The position numbers and the translations under genes were made by a program. A stretch of 6,260 nucleotides of DNA, taken from Deltaproteobacteria bacterium (lineage in GTDB: Bacteria; Desulfobacterota; Desulfobacteria; Desulfobacterales; C00003060). The stretch is from positions 1-6,260 of the forward strand of contig JAFDFO010000141.1 in NCBI GenBank assembly GCA_019309815.1, read 5' to 3'. Shown piece after piece: positions 1-5,384 of the stretch (its first letter is position 1; every line of letters starts with the position of its first letter). The notes below the pieces were generated by a model that had not been told where the DNA came from, did no database searches, and worked only from the letters and a program-made list of their open reading frames with translations.

Positions 1-460
1 CCGACGTTTTGAATTTCCTGGTTGAGCCTAATCGGTTATCGGACGTTTTCATGAATACAAATTCGACGCCGCCAATATTCTTTTCTCCAAAAATACGGTT
101 ATTGTAGACATATAGTCTATTAGGAATCTGGTCATCATACCCATAGAAATTGAAGGCATTTGGACCGGTGATCTGGTACTTACCTTCGTAAACGGTCATC
201 AGTTTTGAGAGGATTAAGTATTCACTTGCAACCCATCGGCCTCCTGATGGCATGCGAGGCGGGACCAGATACACCCCCCGTTTCAGTCGGATAATTACTC
301 CGGAAATAGCCAATCGGCTGAGAAGCTTCCACTCCTGCTTCAAACTGATGCCTAAAATAGGAGATATGTCTCCTGTACGAATCATGTCCAACTTCCGCAA
401 CTGGACATAGGCAAGGAGTTGCATTTCAAGCGAGCCTAATGTGCTTTTTCCGCGTTTCAT
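1..460 (-). CDS. AbiEi-family antitoxin / transcriptional regulator, 3' end outside window
   Basis: The frame is open from the ATG at 460 to the window edge (153 codons), so the C-terminal part is missing. The protein starts MKRGKSTLGSLEMQLLAYVQ. Residues about 10-65 look like a winged helix-turn-helix ending in the wing LKRGVYLVPP. A later block, ITGPNAFNFYGYDDQIPNR, followed by NRIFGEKNIGGVEFVF, is typical of the AbiEi/COG5340 family as I recall it. In that family the N-terminal domain binds operator repeats and represses its own operon, and the C-terminal domain neutralises the AbiEii nucleotidyltransferase toxin, whose gene usually follows directly. Here that partner would lie below coordinate 1 and cannot be seen. 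The gene has its own candidate promoter and is separated from rmlD by 188 bp, so it is probably not part of the sugar operon. The best Shine-Dalgarno, AGGA at 474-477, is 13 nt from the ATG, longer than usual. I see no in-frame upstream start nearby. A stand-alone AbiEi-like regulator is the main alternative. Confidence 0.75.
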   Translation of the reverse strand, partial: MKRGKSTLGSLEMQLLAYVQLRKLDMIRTGDISPILGISLKQEWKLLSRLAISGVIIRLKRGVYLVPPRMPSGGRWVASEYLILSKLMTVYEGKYQITGPNAFNFYGYDDQIPNRLYVYNNRIFGEKNIGGVEFVFMKTSDNRLGSTRKFKTS

Positions 461-475
461 TGTATTATGCCGTTC

Positions 476-492
476 CTCCCCTCCCAGGGGAG
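476..492 (-). promoter_or_regulatory. Perfect hairpin overlapping the Shine-Dalgarno of the AbiEi-like gene
   Basis: On the minus strand CTCCCC, a 5-nt loop TGGGA, and GGGGAG form a perfect 6-bp GC-rich stem. Its 3' arm contains the only good Shine-Dalgarno (GGGGAGG, 475-481) for the ATG at 460. The predicted transcription start is near 494, so the hairpin would sit at the extreme 5' end of the mRNA. It could limit translation of the antitoxin or act at DNA level as an operator half. The function is inference; the complementarity is seen directly. Confidence 0.4.
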
Positions 493-500
493 TTACTAAG

Positions 501-529
501 AACATAATAAAACATGGCGATTAGGTCAA
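501..529 (-). promoter_or_regulatory. Candidate sigma70-type promoter of the AbiEi-like gene
   Basis: On the minus strand, TTGACC at 529-524 matches 5 of 6 bases of the -35 consensus. It is followed after exactly 17 bp by TATGTT at 506-501, which matches 4 of 6 bases of the -10. The start of transcription would fall near 494, giving a leader of about 34 nt before the ATG at 460. It supports independent expression of the antitoxin gene. This is a sequence match only, and the -10 is modest. Confidence 0.4.
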
Positions 530-648
530 ACGATTATTTTTCTTCTTATTCTTAATACCCCGTCCGCTTGAGGCGAGGTTACCCATTAAACATCGGGGCC
601 AAGACCTGCCTAGTTTTATACCCTTTAGGGCCAAACCCGTGAGTTCAA

Positions 649-1435
649 TCAAATCGTATCAATACAACGCTTCAAAGACTCCCGCCATGGAATGGGTTCG
701 TAGCCGCAGCGTTGAGTGAGAAGGGTGGTGTCAAGCACAGAATACGTCGGCCGTTTGGCTGCCCTATCGAACTCTGCGCTCGTGGTTGGCTCAATTCTGT
801 TGCCAAGTTCCTTTAGTCTGAGGATCTCTTGGGCAAATTCAAGCCAGCTAATGCCTCCGTGCTCCATGTGCCAGGCTCACAGTCCATGTTGGGGACATGA
901 CCTGATCCTCAACTACTTTCAGCACATCCCGCTCTTGAGCCAGCCGTAGGATCGTATGAACGAAGTTTGGCCCATGCTTGCCATACAGTGAACTGGTGCG
1001 GATCAGATAGTAGTCGCTCAGTATGGAGTGGACAAAAACTTCGCCAGCCCGCTTTGATTCTCCATAAGCACTAATCGGATTGGGTTCATCGTCCGGCTGG
1101 TAGGGTCGGTTGCCTTTGCCGTCAAACACATAATCGGTACTGAAGTGACAAAAGACACTTTTGAATTCCTTACACGCAAGAGCCAAGTGTTTAACCCCTT
1201 CCCCATTCACGCGAAATGCTGTTTCGCGATCCGCCTCGGCCTGATCCACCTGATTGTAGGCAGCACAATTCACAATAAGATCCGGCTTGACACTGCCTAC
1301 AAATTCGAAAACACGCCCTTTGTCTGTAATGTCTACCTCATCCTGGTCAAAGGAGGAGGTCTCGTGTTGTTCTGTCAATAGAGGGATCAGGTCTTGAGCC
1401 AGCATCCCCTTGGAGCCTGCAATGATGACCTTCAT
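649..1435 (-). pseudogene. rmlD: dTDP-4-dehydrorhamnose reductase (rmlD), broken by internal deletion and frameshift
   Basis: RmlD reduces dTDP-4-keto-L-rhamnose to dTDP-L-rhamnose in the cytosol. The first frame runs from ATG 1435 and is good RmlD for 189 residues: nucleotide-binding start MKVIIAGSKGMLAQDL, NCAAYNQVDQAE (56-67), STDYVFDG (99-106), the SDR pair Y124/K128 in YGESK, and DQVMSPTWTVSLA (177-189). It then reads five unrelated residues to a stop at 848. The RmlD C-terminus resumes in another frame from about 870, with HGGISWLEFAQEIL and RPTYSVLDTTLL, and ends at 649. Intact RmlD has roughly 20 residues between these blocks (helix plus GIYHVTN-like strand). Here there is no room for them, so about 50-70 bp are gone with a net shift of frame. 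The two pieces total about 262 residues against a usual 280-300. The gene overlaps rmlB by 4 bp (ATGA), so it was the next cistron of the operon. The truncated product would lack the C-terminal substrate-binding part and is probably inactive. Confidence 0.85.
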
Positions 1436-2469
1436 GATTTCGTCCAGAAGCCTCTGCTTTCCGATGTAAGCCTTTCTTTGAGAGGCTTCCACCACCATTC
1501 GTTCGCCTTATACCAGGCTACGGTCTGTTCAATGCCCTCGAGGAAGGGCACAGTCGGTTTCCATCCGAGTTCATCCTTGATCTTCCTGTTGTTCAAAGCG
1601 TAGCGCAAGTCATGGCCTGGACGGTCCTCAACAAAGCTGAGACATGATTCATCCTTGCTGAACATAGCCAAAAGCTCCTGCGCCACGTCGATGTTGCGTT
1701 TCTCGGTCTCACCGCCAACATTGTAGGCTGTCCCAGGCACTCCCTGGTGCATGATCAGATCAACTGCGCGGCAGGCATCCCCTACAAAAATCCAATCCCG
1801 GACGTTGATGCCCCTTCCATAAATGGGCAGGGGGCTATCTTCCATCAAGTTTGTAATCATGAGGGGGATGAATTTTTCCGGAAACTGATAAGGCCCGTAG
1901 TTGTTTGAAGGTCTGGCGATCAGGGTCGGCAACCGGTAAGTCTCGAAATATGCACGAACAAGCAGATCCGCAGCCGCTTTAGTGGCAGCATATGGAGAGT
2001 TAGGGCGAAAAGGGCTTTCTTCAGAGAAGAATCCATCGTCTCCAAGAGTTCCGTATATCTCGTCAGTGGATATATGAACAAAACGGAAAGAGGAGTCTCT
2101 TGAGAGCGTCTCGACCCAGTACTGCCTGGCGTTTTCGAGGAGAACGTGAGTGCCGACAACATTGGTCTGCACAAAAGCCCCGGCCTCCAGTATCGATCGG
2201 TCAACGTGGGATTCCGCAGCAAAATGTACCACAGAAACAACACGGTTTTGCTCAAGCAGTGCTTTCACCAGGGCCCCGTCGGCAATGTCTCCCTGAACAA
2301 AGCGGTAGTGCGAATCGTCCTTCAGGGCTTTTAGATTGTCAGGGTTGCCTGAGTAGGAAAGTATATCCAGGTTGATGAGCTCAAGCTGGGGATGAGTCCT
2401 GCGCATGTGGTGTATGAAATTGGATCCGATGAAGCCAGAGCCGCCCGTGATGAGTATTGCATTCTTCAA
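1432..2469 (-). CDS. rmlB: dTDP-glucose 4,6-dehydratase RmlB (RfbB)
   Basis: This is the second step of dTDP-rhamnose synthesis: NAD-dependent conversion of dTDP-D-glucose to dTDP-4-keto-6-deoxy-D-glucose, by a cytosolic homodimer of the extended SDR family. The 345 residues match the family length (about 340-360). Visible motifs are TGGSGFIG (8-15, NAD binding), HFAAESHVDRS (82-92), HISTDEIYG (132-140) with the catalytic Thr135-Asp136-Glu137, Tyr160xxxLys164 in YAATK, RPSNNYGPYQ, NVRDWIFVGD and DRPGHDLRYA (282-291). The start is TTG at 2469: the residues needed for the Rossmann fold begin immediately after it, the next in-frame Met is at residue 22, beyond the motif, and AAGGAG lies 10 nt upstream. 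The stop overlaps the rmlD start as ATGA. A gap of about 500 bp full of repeats separates it from rmlA, so it may have a promoter of its own, though I found none I would defend. Confidence 0.95.
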   Translation of the reverse strand: MKNAILITGGSGFIGSNFIHHMRRTHPQLELINLDILSYSGNPDNLKALKDDSHYRFVQGDIADGALVKALLEQNRVVSVVHFAAESHVDRSILEAGAFVQTNVVGTHVLLENARQYWVETLSRDSSFRFVHISTDEIYGTLGDDGFFSEESPFRPNSPYAATKAAADLLVRAYFETYRLPTLIARPSNNYGPYQFPEKFIPLMITNLMEDSPLPIYGRGINVRDWIFVGDACRAVDLIMHQGVPGTAYNVGGETEKRNIDVAQELLAMFSKDESCLSFVEDRPGHDLRYALNNRKIKDELGWKPTVPFLEGIEQTVAWYKANEWWWKPLKERLTSESRGFWTKS

Positions 2470-2485
2470 ATTGCACTTTCTCCTT
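2467..2485 (-). promoter_or_regulatory. Ribosome binding site and TTG start of rmlB
   Basis: AAGGAG at 2485-2480 is followed by a 10-nt spacer and TTG at 2469-2467. No ATG or GTG exists in the rmlB frame between the ribosome binding site and the glycine-rich NAD-binding loop, so this site decides the start. The GTG at 2476-2474 is in a different frame. Confidence 0.7.
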
Positions 2486-2533
2486 TATGAGTATTCCTTC
2501 GTCGCAGAGGCGCAAGACTCGCTGTGTTTGAAA

Positions 2534-2597
2534 GATGTGTGATGTGTGATATGCGGTGCGATAAGGAAAATCCGTTATGCACATCTCATATTGCAGA
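2534..2597. repeat. Short degenerate heptamer tract with a bulged hairpin
   Basis: The plus strand reads GATGTGT, GATGTGT, GATATGC as consecutive 7-bp units (2534-2554). It is followed by a hairpin in which TGC-ATAA-GG pairs with CC-TTAT-GCA around AAAAT, with single-base bulges. The pattern recalls, on a smaller and poorer scale, the heptamer fold-back between tsaD and rmlA. It lies in the presumed leader of rmlB. It may be a decayed element or chance. Confidence 0.3.
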
Positions 2598-2680
2598 TCC
2601 GTATCTCTTCCTAGTATCGTGTCCCGGGAACAACTGACATAATTCCATGATTGTATCTTCCCGCACAAAGACGTCGCGTT

Positions 2681-2905
2681 AAATCCGAAATTCGAATATC
2701 GAAGCACGTACTGTTTTCAAGGCGTCAGCCGCAAACAAATCCGAATGACCAAAATTCAAATGACCGAAACACTTCACAAACTTTTTTGAACATTAGAGAA
2801 TTGCGGCCTGCGCCTTGAGAACATTACGGATTTTGGTCATTGTTTCGAATTTGCGGCTCACGCCTTGAAAACAGTACGGATTTCGTGCTTCGAATTTTGT
2901 ATTTT
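2681..2905. repeat. Composite long inverted repeat (intergenic fold-back element)
   Basis: Arms at 2708-2735 and 2850-2877 are reverse complements at 27 of 28 positions. Nested inside and co-linear are the perfect 12-bp arms AATGACCAAAAT (2744-2755) and ATTTTGGTCATT (2830-2841), with equal 8-nt unpaired stretches between on both sides. Outside them lie CGAAGCAC (2700-2707) and GTGCTTCG (2885-2892). Together they would fold into one long interrupted stem with a central region at 2756-2829. The arms are AT-rich with recurring GAAATTCGAA/GACCAAAATTC phrases, the style of dispersed intergenic fold-back elements I know from environmental deltaproteobacterial genomes. No transposase frame is present, so a non-autonomous MITE- or REP-like element is the likeliest class. 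The repeat arithmetic is seen directly; the class is inference. Confidence 0.7.
2801..2834. repeat. Third, diverged copy of the 28-bp arm inside the fold-back element
   Basis: This block matches 2851-2884 at 28 of 34 positions, in the same orientation and exactly 50 bp away, including TTGCGGC, CGCCTTGA and TACGGATTT. It lies in the loop side of the large inverted repeat, so the element holds one left-hand copy and two right-hand copies of the same module. This suggests duplication or nested insertion of the module. Confidence 0.55.
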
Positions 2906-2925
2906 GACGAATCAACGCGGATATC

Positions 2926-2939
2926 ATCAAAGCTTTGAT
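2926..2939. other. Perfect 14-bp palindrome ATCAAAGCTTTGAT downstream of rmlA
   Basis: The palindrome is perfect and has no loop. It lies 28 bp past the rmlA stop codon and is followed on the plus strand by a short T run. As RNA it would make a weak AT-rich hairpin, and the T run is on the wrong strand to terminate rmlA, so a protein-binding site or chance is as likely as a terminator. Confidence 0.25.
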
Positions 2940-2967
2940 TTTTGCAAATAACTTCTGAGACGCCACA

Positions 2968-4035
2968 CTATACCTCCACTACGTTATTATCTCCAATAAG
3001 CAGACGCAAAGCGCGGCTATGATTCTTCGGATCCACAACTCTGGCTTCCCGGCCAATCAGGCTGTCCTCGAGTCTGGCTATGTTCTCAATGTAGCAGTTG
3101 TCGAGAATAACCGAGTGCTCTATGGCTGAATCAATGATTCGCGTACCATGTCCGATCGTCGTGTGCGGCCCGATAAATGAATTCACGATTTCGCACTTCT
3201 TTCCTATGACGATAGGGCCCCGAAGCCTGCTATTGACAATCTTTGCTGTCTTGTCAATCTGGACACGTCCGGTGACACTGCTTTTACGGTCCACTTTCCC
3301 CTGGATGTCCCTTTTGGTATAGTTATCCAGGACGATTGTATTGGCTGCCAAGAAGTCGTCTTTCTTCCCTGTATCAAGCCACCAGTCCTCGAGGATCCGT
3401 CCTCTCACCGATTTTCCCAAGCGCATCAGTTCCTGAATGGCATCCGTGATTTCAAGCTCTCCTCGAGCTGAAGGCTTGATCCTGTCAATAGCCTCGTGGA
3501 TGGCAGGCGAGAAGAAGTAAACCCCCACCAAGGCTAGATTGGAAGGTGGGGTCTTTGGTTTTTCCACAAGCTTTGTAACCCGGCCTTTCTTGTTGAGTAC
3601 GGCCACGCCAAATGCCCGCGGGTTTTCGACCTCCTTGAGAAATATGAGCGCGTCGAGGTCCTCTGAATGAAATGCCTCCATAAACTCCTTGATCCCTTGC
3701 GCAAGGAGATTGTCTCCAAGATACATCACAAAGGACGACTTGCCCAAAAAAGGGCGGGCTGTCTTGACCGCGTGGGCCAATCCCAGGGGCTCTTGCTGCA
3801 GGATATAAGTAATTCGTGCACGCCAACGGCTCCCTTTGCCGAGAAATCGGCGAACATCTTTTTGTGTTTCCGGGGAAACCACGACCCCCACATCTTTGAT
3901 ACCGGCATCCTGAATGTGCCGAAAAACATACGCCAGAATCGGTTGATTGGCCACGGGAACAAGCTGTTTGGGCATGGTATGTGTCAGCGGCCTGAGCCTG
4001 GTTCCCTTGCCACCCGAGAGTACTAAGGCTTTCAT
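2968..4035 (-). CDS. rmlA: Glucose-1-phosphate thymidylyltransferase, long form (RmlA-long)
   Basis: This enzyme makes dTDP-D-glucose from glucose-1-phosphate and dTTP, the first step of the dTDP-sugar pathway, in the cytosol. The 355 residues fit the long RmlA subfamily (about 350-360, StrD-like) rather than the 290-residue E. coli type. The nucleotidyltransferase domain spans about 1-235, with GGKGTRLRPLT (8-18), PKQLVP (22-27), YLGDN with the metal-binding Asp108 (105-109), EKP (158-160), GELEITDAI (192-200) and WWLDTG (218-223). From about 250 to 330 hexapeptide-like repeats (SRLRGPIVIGKKCEIVNSFI, HTTIGHGTRI) form a left-handed beta-helix, the feature that marks the long form. ATG 4035 is preceded by AAGGAAGGAG with an 11-nt spacer. 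It follows tsaD after a 196-bp gap filled by a heptamer fold-back, and precedes rmlB after a 498-bp repeat-rich gap. The substrate call assumes the usual dTTP/glucose-1-phosphate specificity; the presence of rmlB downstream supports it. Confidence 0.92.
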   Translation of the reverse strand: MKALVLSGGKGTRLRPLTHTMPKQLVPVANQPILAYVFRHIQDAGIKDVGVVVSPETQKDVRRFLGKGSRWRARITYILQQEPLGLAHAVKTARPFLGKSSFVMYLGDNLLAQGIKEFMEAFHSEDLDALIFLKEVENPRAFGVAVLNKKGRVTKLVEKPKTPPSNLALVGVYFFSPAIHEAIDRIKPSARGELEITDAIQELMRLGKSVRGRILEDWWLDTGKKDDFLAANTIVLDNYTKRDIQGKVDRKSSVTGRVQIDKTAKIVNSRLRGPIVIGKKCEIVNSFIGPHTTIGHGTRIIDSAIEHSVILDNCYIENIARLEDSLIGREARVVDPKNHSRALRLLIGDNNVVEV

Positions 4036-4088
4036 AGAATCAATTACTCCTTCCTTTGAACTCGTTTATTCTTAACTCTGTACATGCA

Positions 4089-4236
4089 AGTAAGCAGTAT
4101 GCGGTGGTAAGTAAACAGTATGCAGTATGCAGTAGGCACCATGTCAGGTTTCTGGCTTTTACTGCCTACTCCTTACTGCTTACTCCCTACTGCTTACTCC
4201 TTACTGCTTACTGCTCACTGCCTACTGCCTACTATC
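4089..4236. repeat. Heptamer tandem-repeat fold-back between tsaD and rmlA
   Basis: The right arm is a phase-perfect run of 7-bp units from 4160 to 4229: TACTGCC, TACTCCT, TACTGCT, TACTCCC, TACTGCT, TACTCCT, TACTGCT, TACTGCT, CACTGCC, TACTGCC, then a partial TACTATC. The left arm, 4089-4137, is seven units of the complement: AGTAAGC, AGTATGC, GGTGGTA, AGTAAAC, AGTATGC, AGTATGC, AGTAGGC. The arms are separated by about 22 nt (4138-4159) and can pair in several registers as a long hairpin on either strand. The last unit contains the tsaD stop codon (4232-4234), so the array begins exactly where coding ends. Such heptanucleotide arrays resemble the short tandemly repeated repetitive sequences described in cyanobacteria. 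In the minus-strand transcript the hairpin would lie between tsaD and rmlA and could stabilise or terminate the upstream message; that role is inference. Confidence 0.85.
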
Positions 4237-5281
4237 GAACAACTCCCAACCGTCCGGAATGGCTCGTCTTGGAGTAAACATCTATGTCAAGGGCTGCGGT
4301 CTTGCCTTCAGAGAGCTGATAATATCCCACCGTTGCAATCATTGCCGCATTGTCGGTGCACAGTTCGGGACCGGGGATATGGACGTATATGCCAGCCTCC
4401 TGGGCCGCTTCCGTCATGAGCGCCCGAAGTCTGCTGTTCGAGGCGACGCCACCCACTAGTGCCAAGTGCCGGCAAGTTTTGGCTTTTGCAGCTGCAATCC
4501 CTTTATGAACCAGGACATCGACGACTGCTTCTTGAAATGCGGCTGCAACATCGGCAATGTGTCTTGTTGCGTTGTCTTCATTTTCCACATACCGGGCCAC
4601 GGCAGTCTTGATGCCGCTGAAACTGAAATCGAACCCGGTTTTGTCAAGAAATGCTCTGGGGAAACGTATTCGTTCAGGGTCTCCTTCTTGGGAGAGCTGG
4701 TCGATCACCTGACCCCCAGGGTATCCTAGGCCGAGGATCTTTGCTACTTTGTCGAAAGCTTCACCTGCAGCATCGTCTCTGGTTTGGCCCATGTGTTCAA
4801 AGTCCATTGCGCCTGTGACATAATAAAGGTTCGTGTGTCCGCCAGATACGAGGAGCGCAACAAAAGGGAAGGGTGGCGGGTCCGGTTGAAGGTAGATCGC
4901 TGCAATGTGCCCGTGCAGGTGATTGACTCCTGTCAATGGGAGGCCCCTGGCATATGCAAAGGCTTTGGCAAAGGAGAGTCCAACCAGTAGAGCGCCGACC
5001 AGGCCGGGCCCGCAGGTCACAGCAACGCCATCAATACCGTTGGAGTTTACGCCGGCGTCCGTCAAGGCTTGTTCCACTACCGGAACAATCTTTTCCATAT
5101 GTTTTCGGGCTGCCAGCTCCGGCACAACACCGCCGTACGGATGGTGAATGGCCACTTGTGACCAGACCACATTGGATAAGATAGTATACCCACCTGAGGT
5201 CACAGCGGCGGCTGTTTCATCACAAGAGGTTTCAATCCCGAGTATCAAGTCGTATTGTTTTGAATCGTGTACTTTTGTCAT
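4232..5281 (-). CDS. tsaD: tRNA N6-adenosine threonylcarbamoyltransferase TsaD
   Basis: TsaD, with TsaB and TsaE, transfers the threonylcarbamoyl group from TC-AMP to N6 of A37 in tRNAs reading ANN codons, in the cytosol. It is near-universal. The 349 residues match the family (about 335-350). Motifs are GIETSCDET (15-23), HHPYGGVVPELAARKH (46-61), the metal-binding HLHGH (His121, His125), SGGHT (146-150), DDAAGEAFDKVAKILGLGYPGG (starting at 169), FSFSGIKTA (219-227), GGVASNSRLR (277-286) and CTDNAAMIA with Asp310. All key residues look intact. The start is ATG 5281; an in-frame stop lies about 30 nt upstream, and no strong Shine-Dalgarno is visible, so translation may be weak or coupled. Its position between a glycan membrane gene and rmlA is odd for a housekeeping gene, and no tsaB or tsaE is in view. 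The stop codon lies inside the first unit of the heptamer array. Confidence 0.96.
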   Translation of the reverse strand: MTKVHDSKQYDLILGIETSCDETAAAVTSGGYTILSNVVWSQVAIHHPYGGVVPELAARKHMEKIVPVVEQALTDAGVNSNGIDGVAVTCGPGLVGALLVGLSFAKAFAYARGLPLTGVNHLHGHIAAIYLQPDPPPFPFVALLVSGGHTNLYYVTGAMDFEHMGQTRDDAAGEAFDKVAKILGLGYPGGQVIDQLSQEGDPERIRFPRAFLDKTGFDFSFSGIKTAVARYVENEDNATRHIADVAAAFQEAVVDVLVHKGIAAAKAKTCRHLALVGGVASNSRLRALMTEAAQEAGIYVHIPGPELCTDNAAMIATVGYYQLSEGKTAALDIDVYSKTSHSGRLGVVR

Positions 5282-5315
5282 GTGTAGCTGCTTGCAATCA
5301 CAAGTACCTTATCTT

Positions 5316-5384
5316 CTATGATTTCTGGCACTCTATCTCACTCTTCTTGTTGTATCCATAACGCGTGAGTTTCCCCATGTTCAT
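5316..5384 (-). CDS. Possible 22-residue ORF coupled to the upstream membrane gene
   Basis: The stop of the membrane protein gene overlaps an ATG as ATGA (5384-5381). This opens a frame of 22 codons, starting MNMGKLTRYGYNKKSEIECQ and ending at TAG 5318-5316, 34 bp before tsaD. It is basic and resembles nothing I recognise. It could be a leader peptide that couples translation to tsaD, which lacks a clear ribosome binding site, or simply a chance frame in a 99-bp gap. Confidence 0.15.
   Translation of the reverse strand: MNMGKLTRYGYNKKSEIECQKS

Larger units (their letters stand above)
2470..2967. other. 498-bp gap between rmlA and rmlB without a credible gene
   Basis: The longest open frame here (minus, 2707 running into rmlB to 2381) overlaps rmlB out of frame and has no recognisable protein features. 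The gap holds, from high to low coordinate, a 14-bp palindrome near the rmlA stop, a composite inverted repeat at about 2681-2905, and a short heptamer-like tract at about 2534-2597. The bases between, about 2598-2680, show nothing I can name. I saw no strong rho-independent terminator for rmlA. Confidence 0.6.

Noticed and set aside
557..579. Possible terminator hairpin after rmlD
   Set aside because: The stem is interrupted by a mismatch and a wobble pair, and the bases following it on the minus strand are A-rich rather than T-rich.
621..630. CCCTTTAGGG palindrome after rmlD
   Set aside because: It has only a 4-bp stem with a 2-nt loop and no T run downstream on the coding strand.
848..890. 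Programmed frameshift in rmlD
   Set aside because: A ribosomal shift would still leave the product short of about 20 conserved residues, because the sequence between the two blocks is physically absent; no slippery run is seen at the junction.
2381..2707. 108-codon minus-strand open frame upstream of and overlapping rmlB
   Set aside because: It overlaps rmlB in another frame, includes repeat sequence, starts at a repeat boundary and shows no domain or sensible composition.
3667..4026. 119-codon plus-strand open frame
   Set aside because: It is fully antisense to rmlA and lacks any recognisable feature.
4056..4419. Two plus-strand open frames reading through the heptamer array
   Set aside because: Their length comes from the repeat, whose 7-bp period lacks stops in those frames; the rest is antisense to tsaD.
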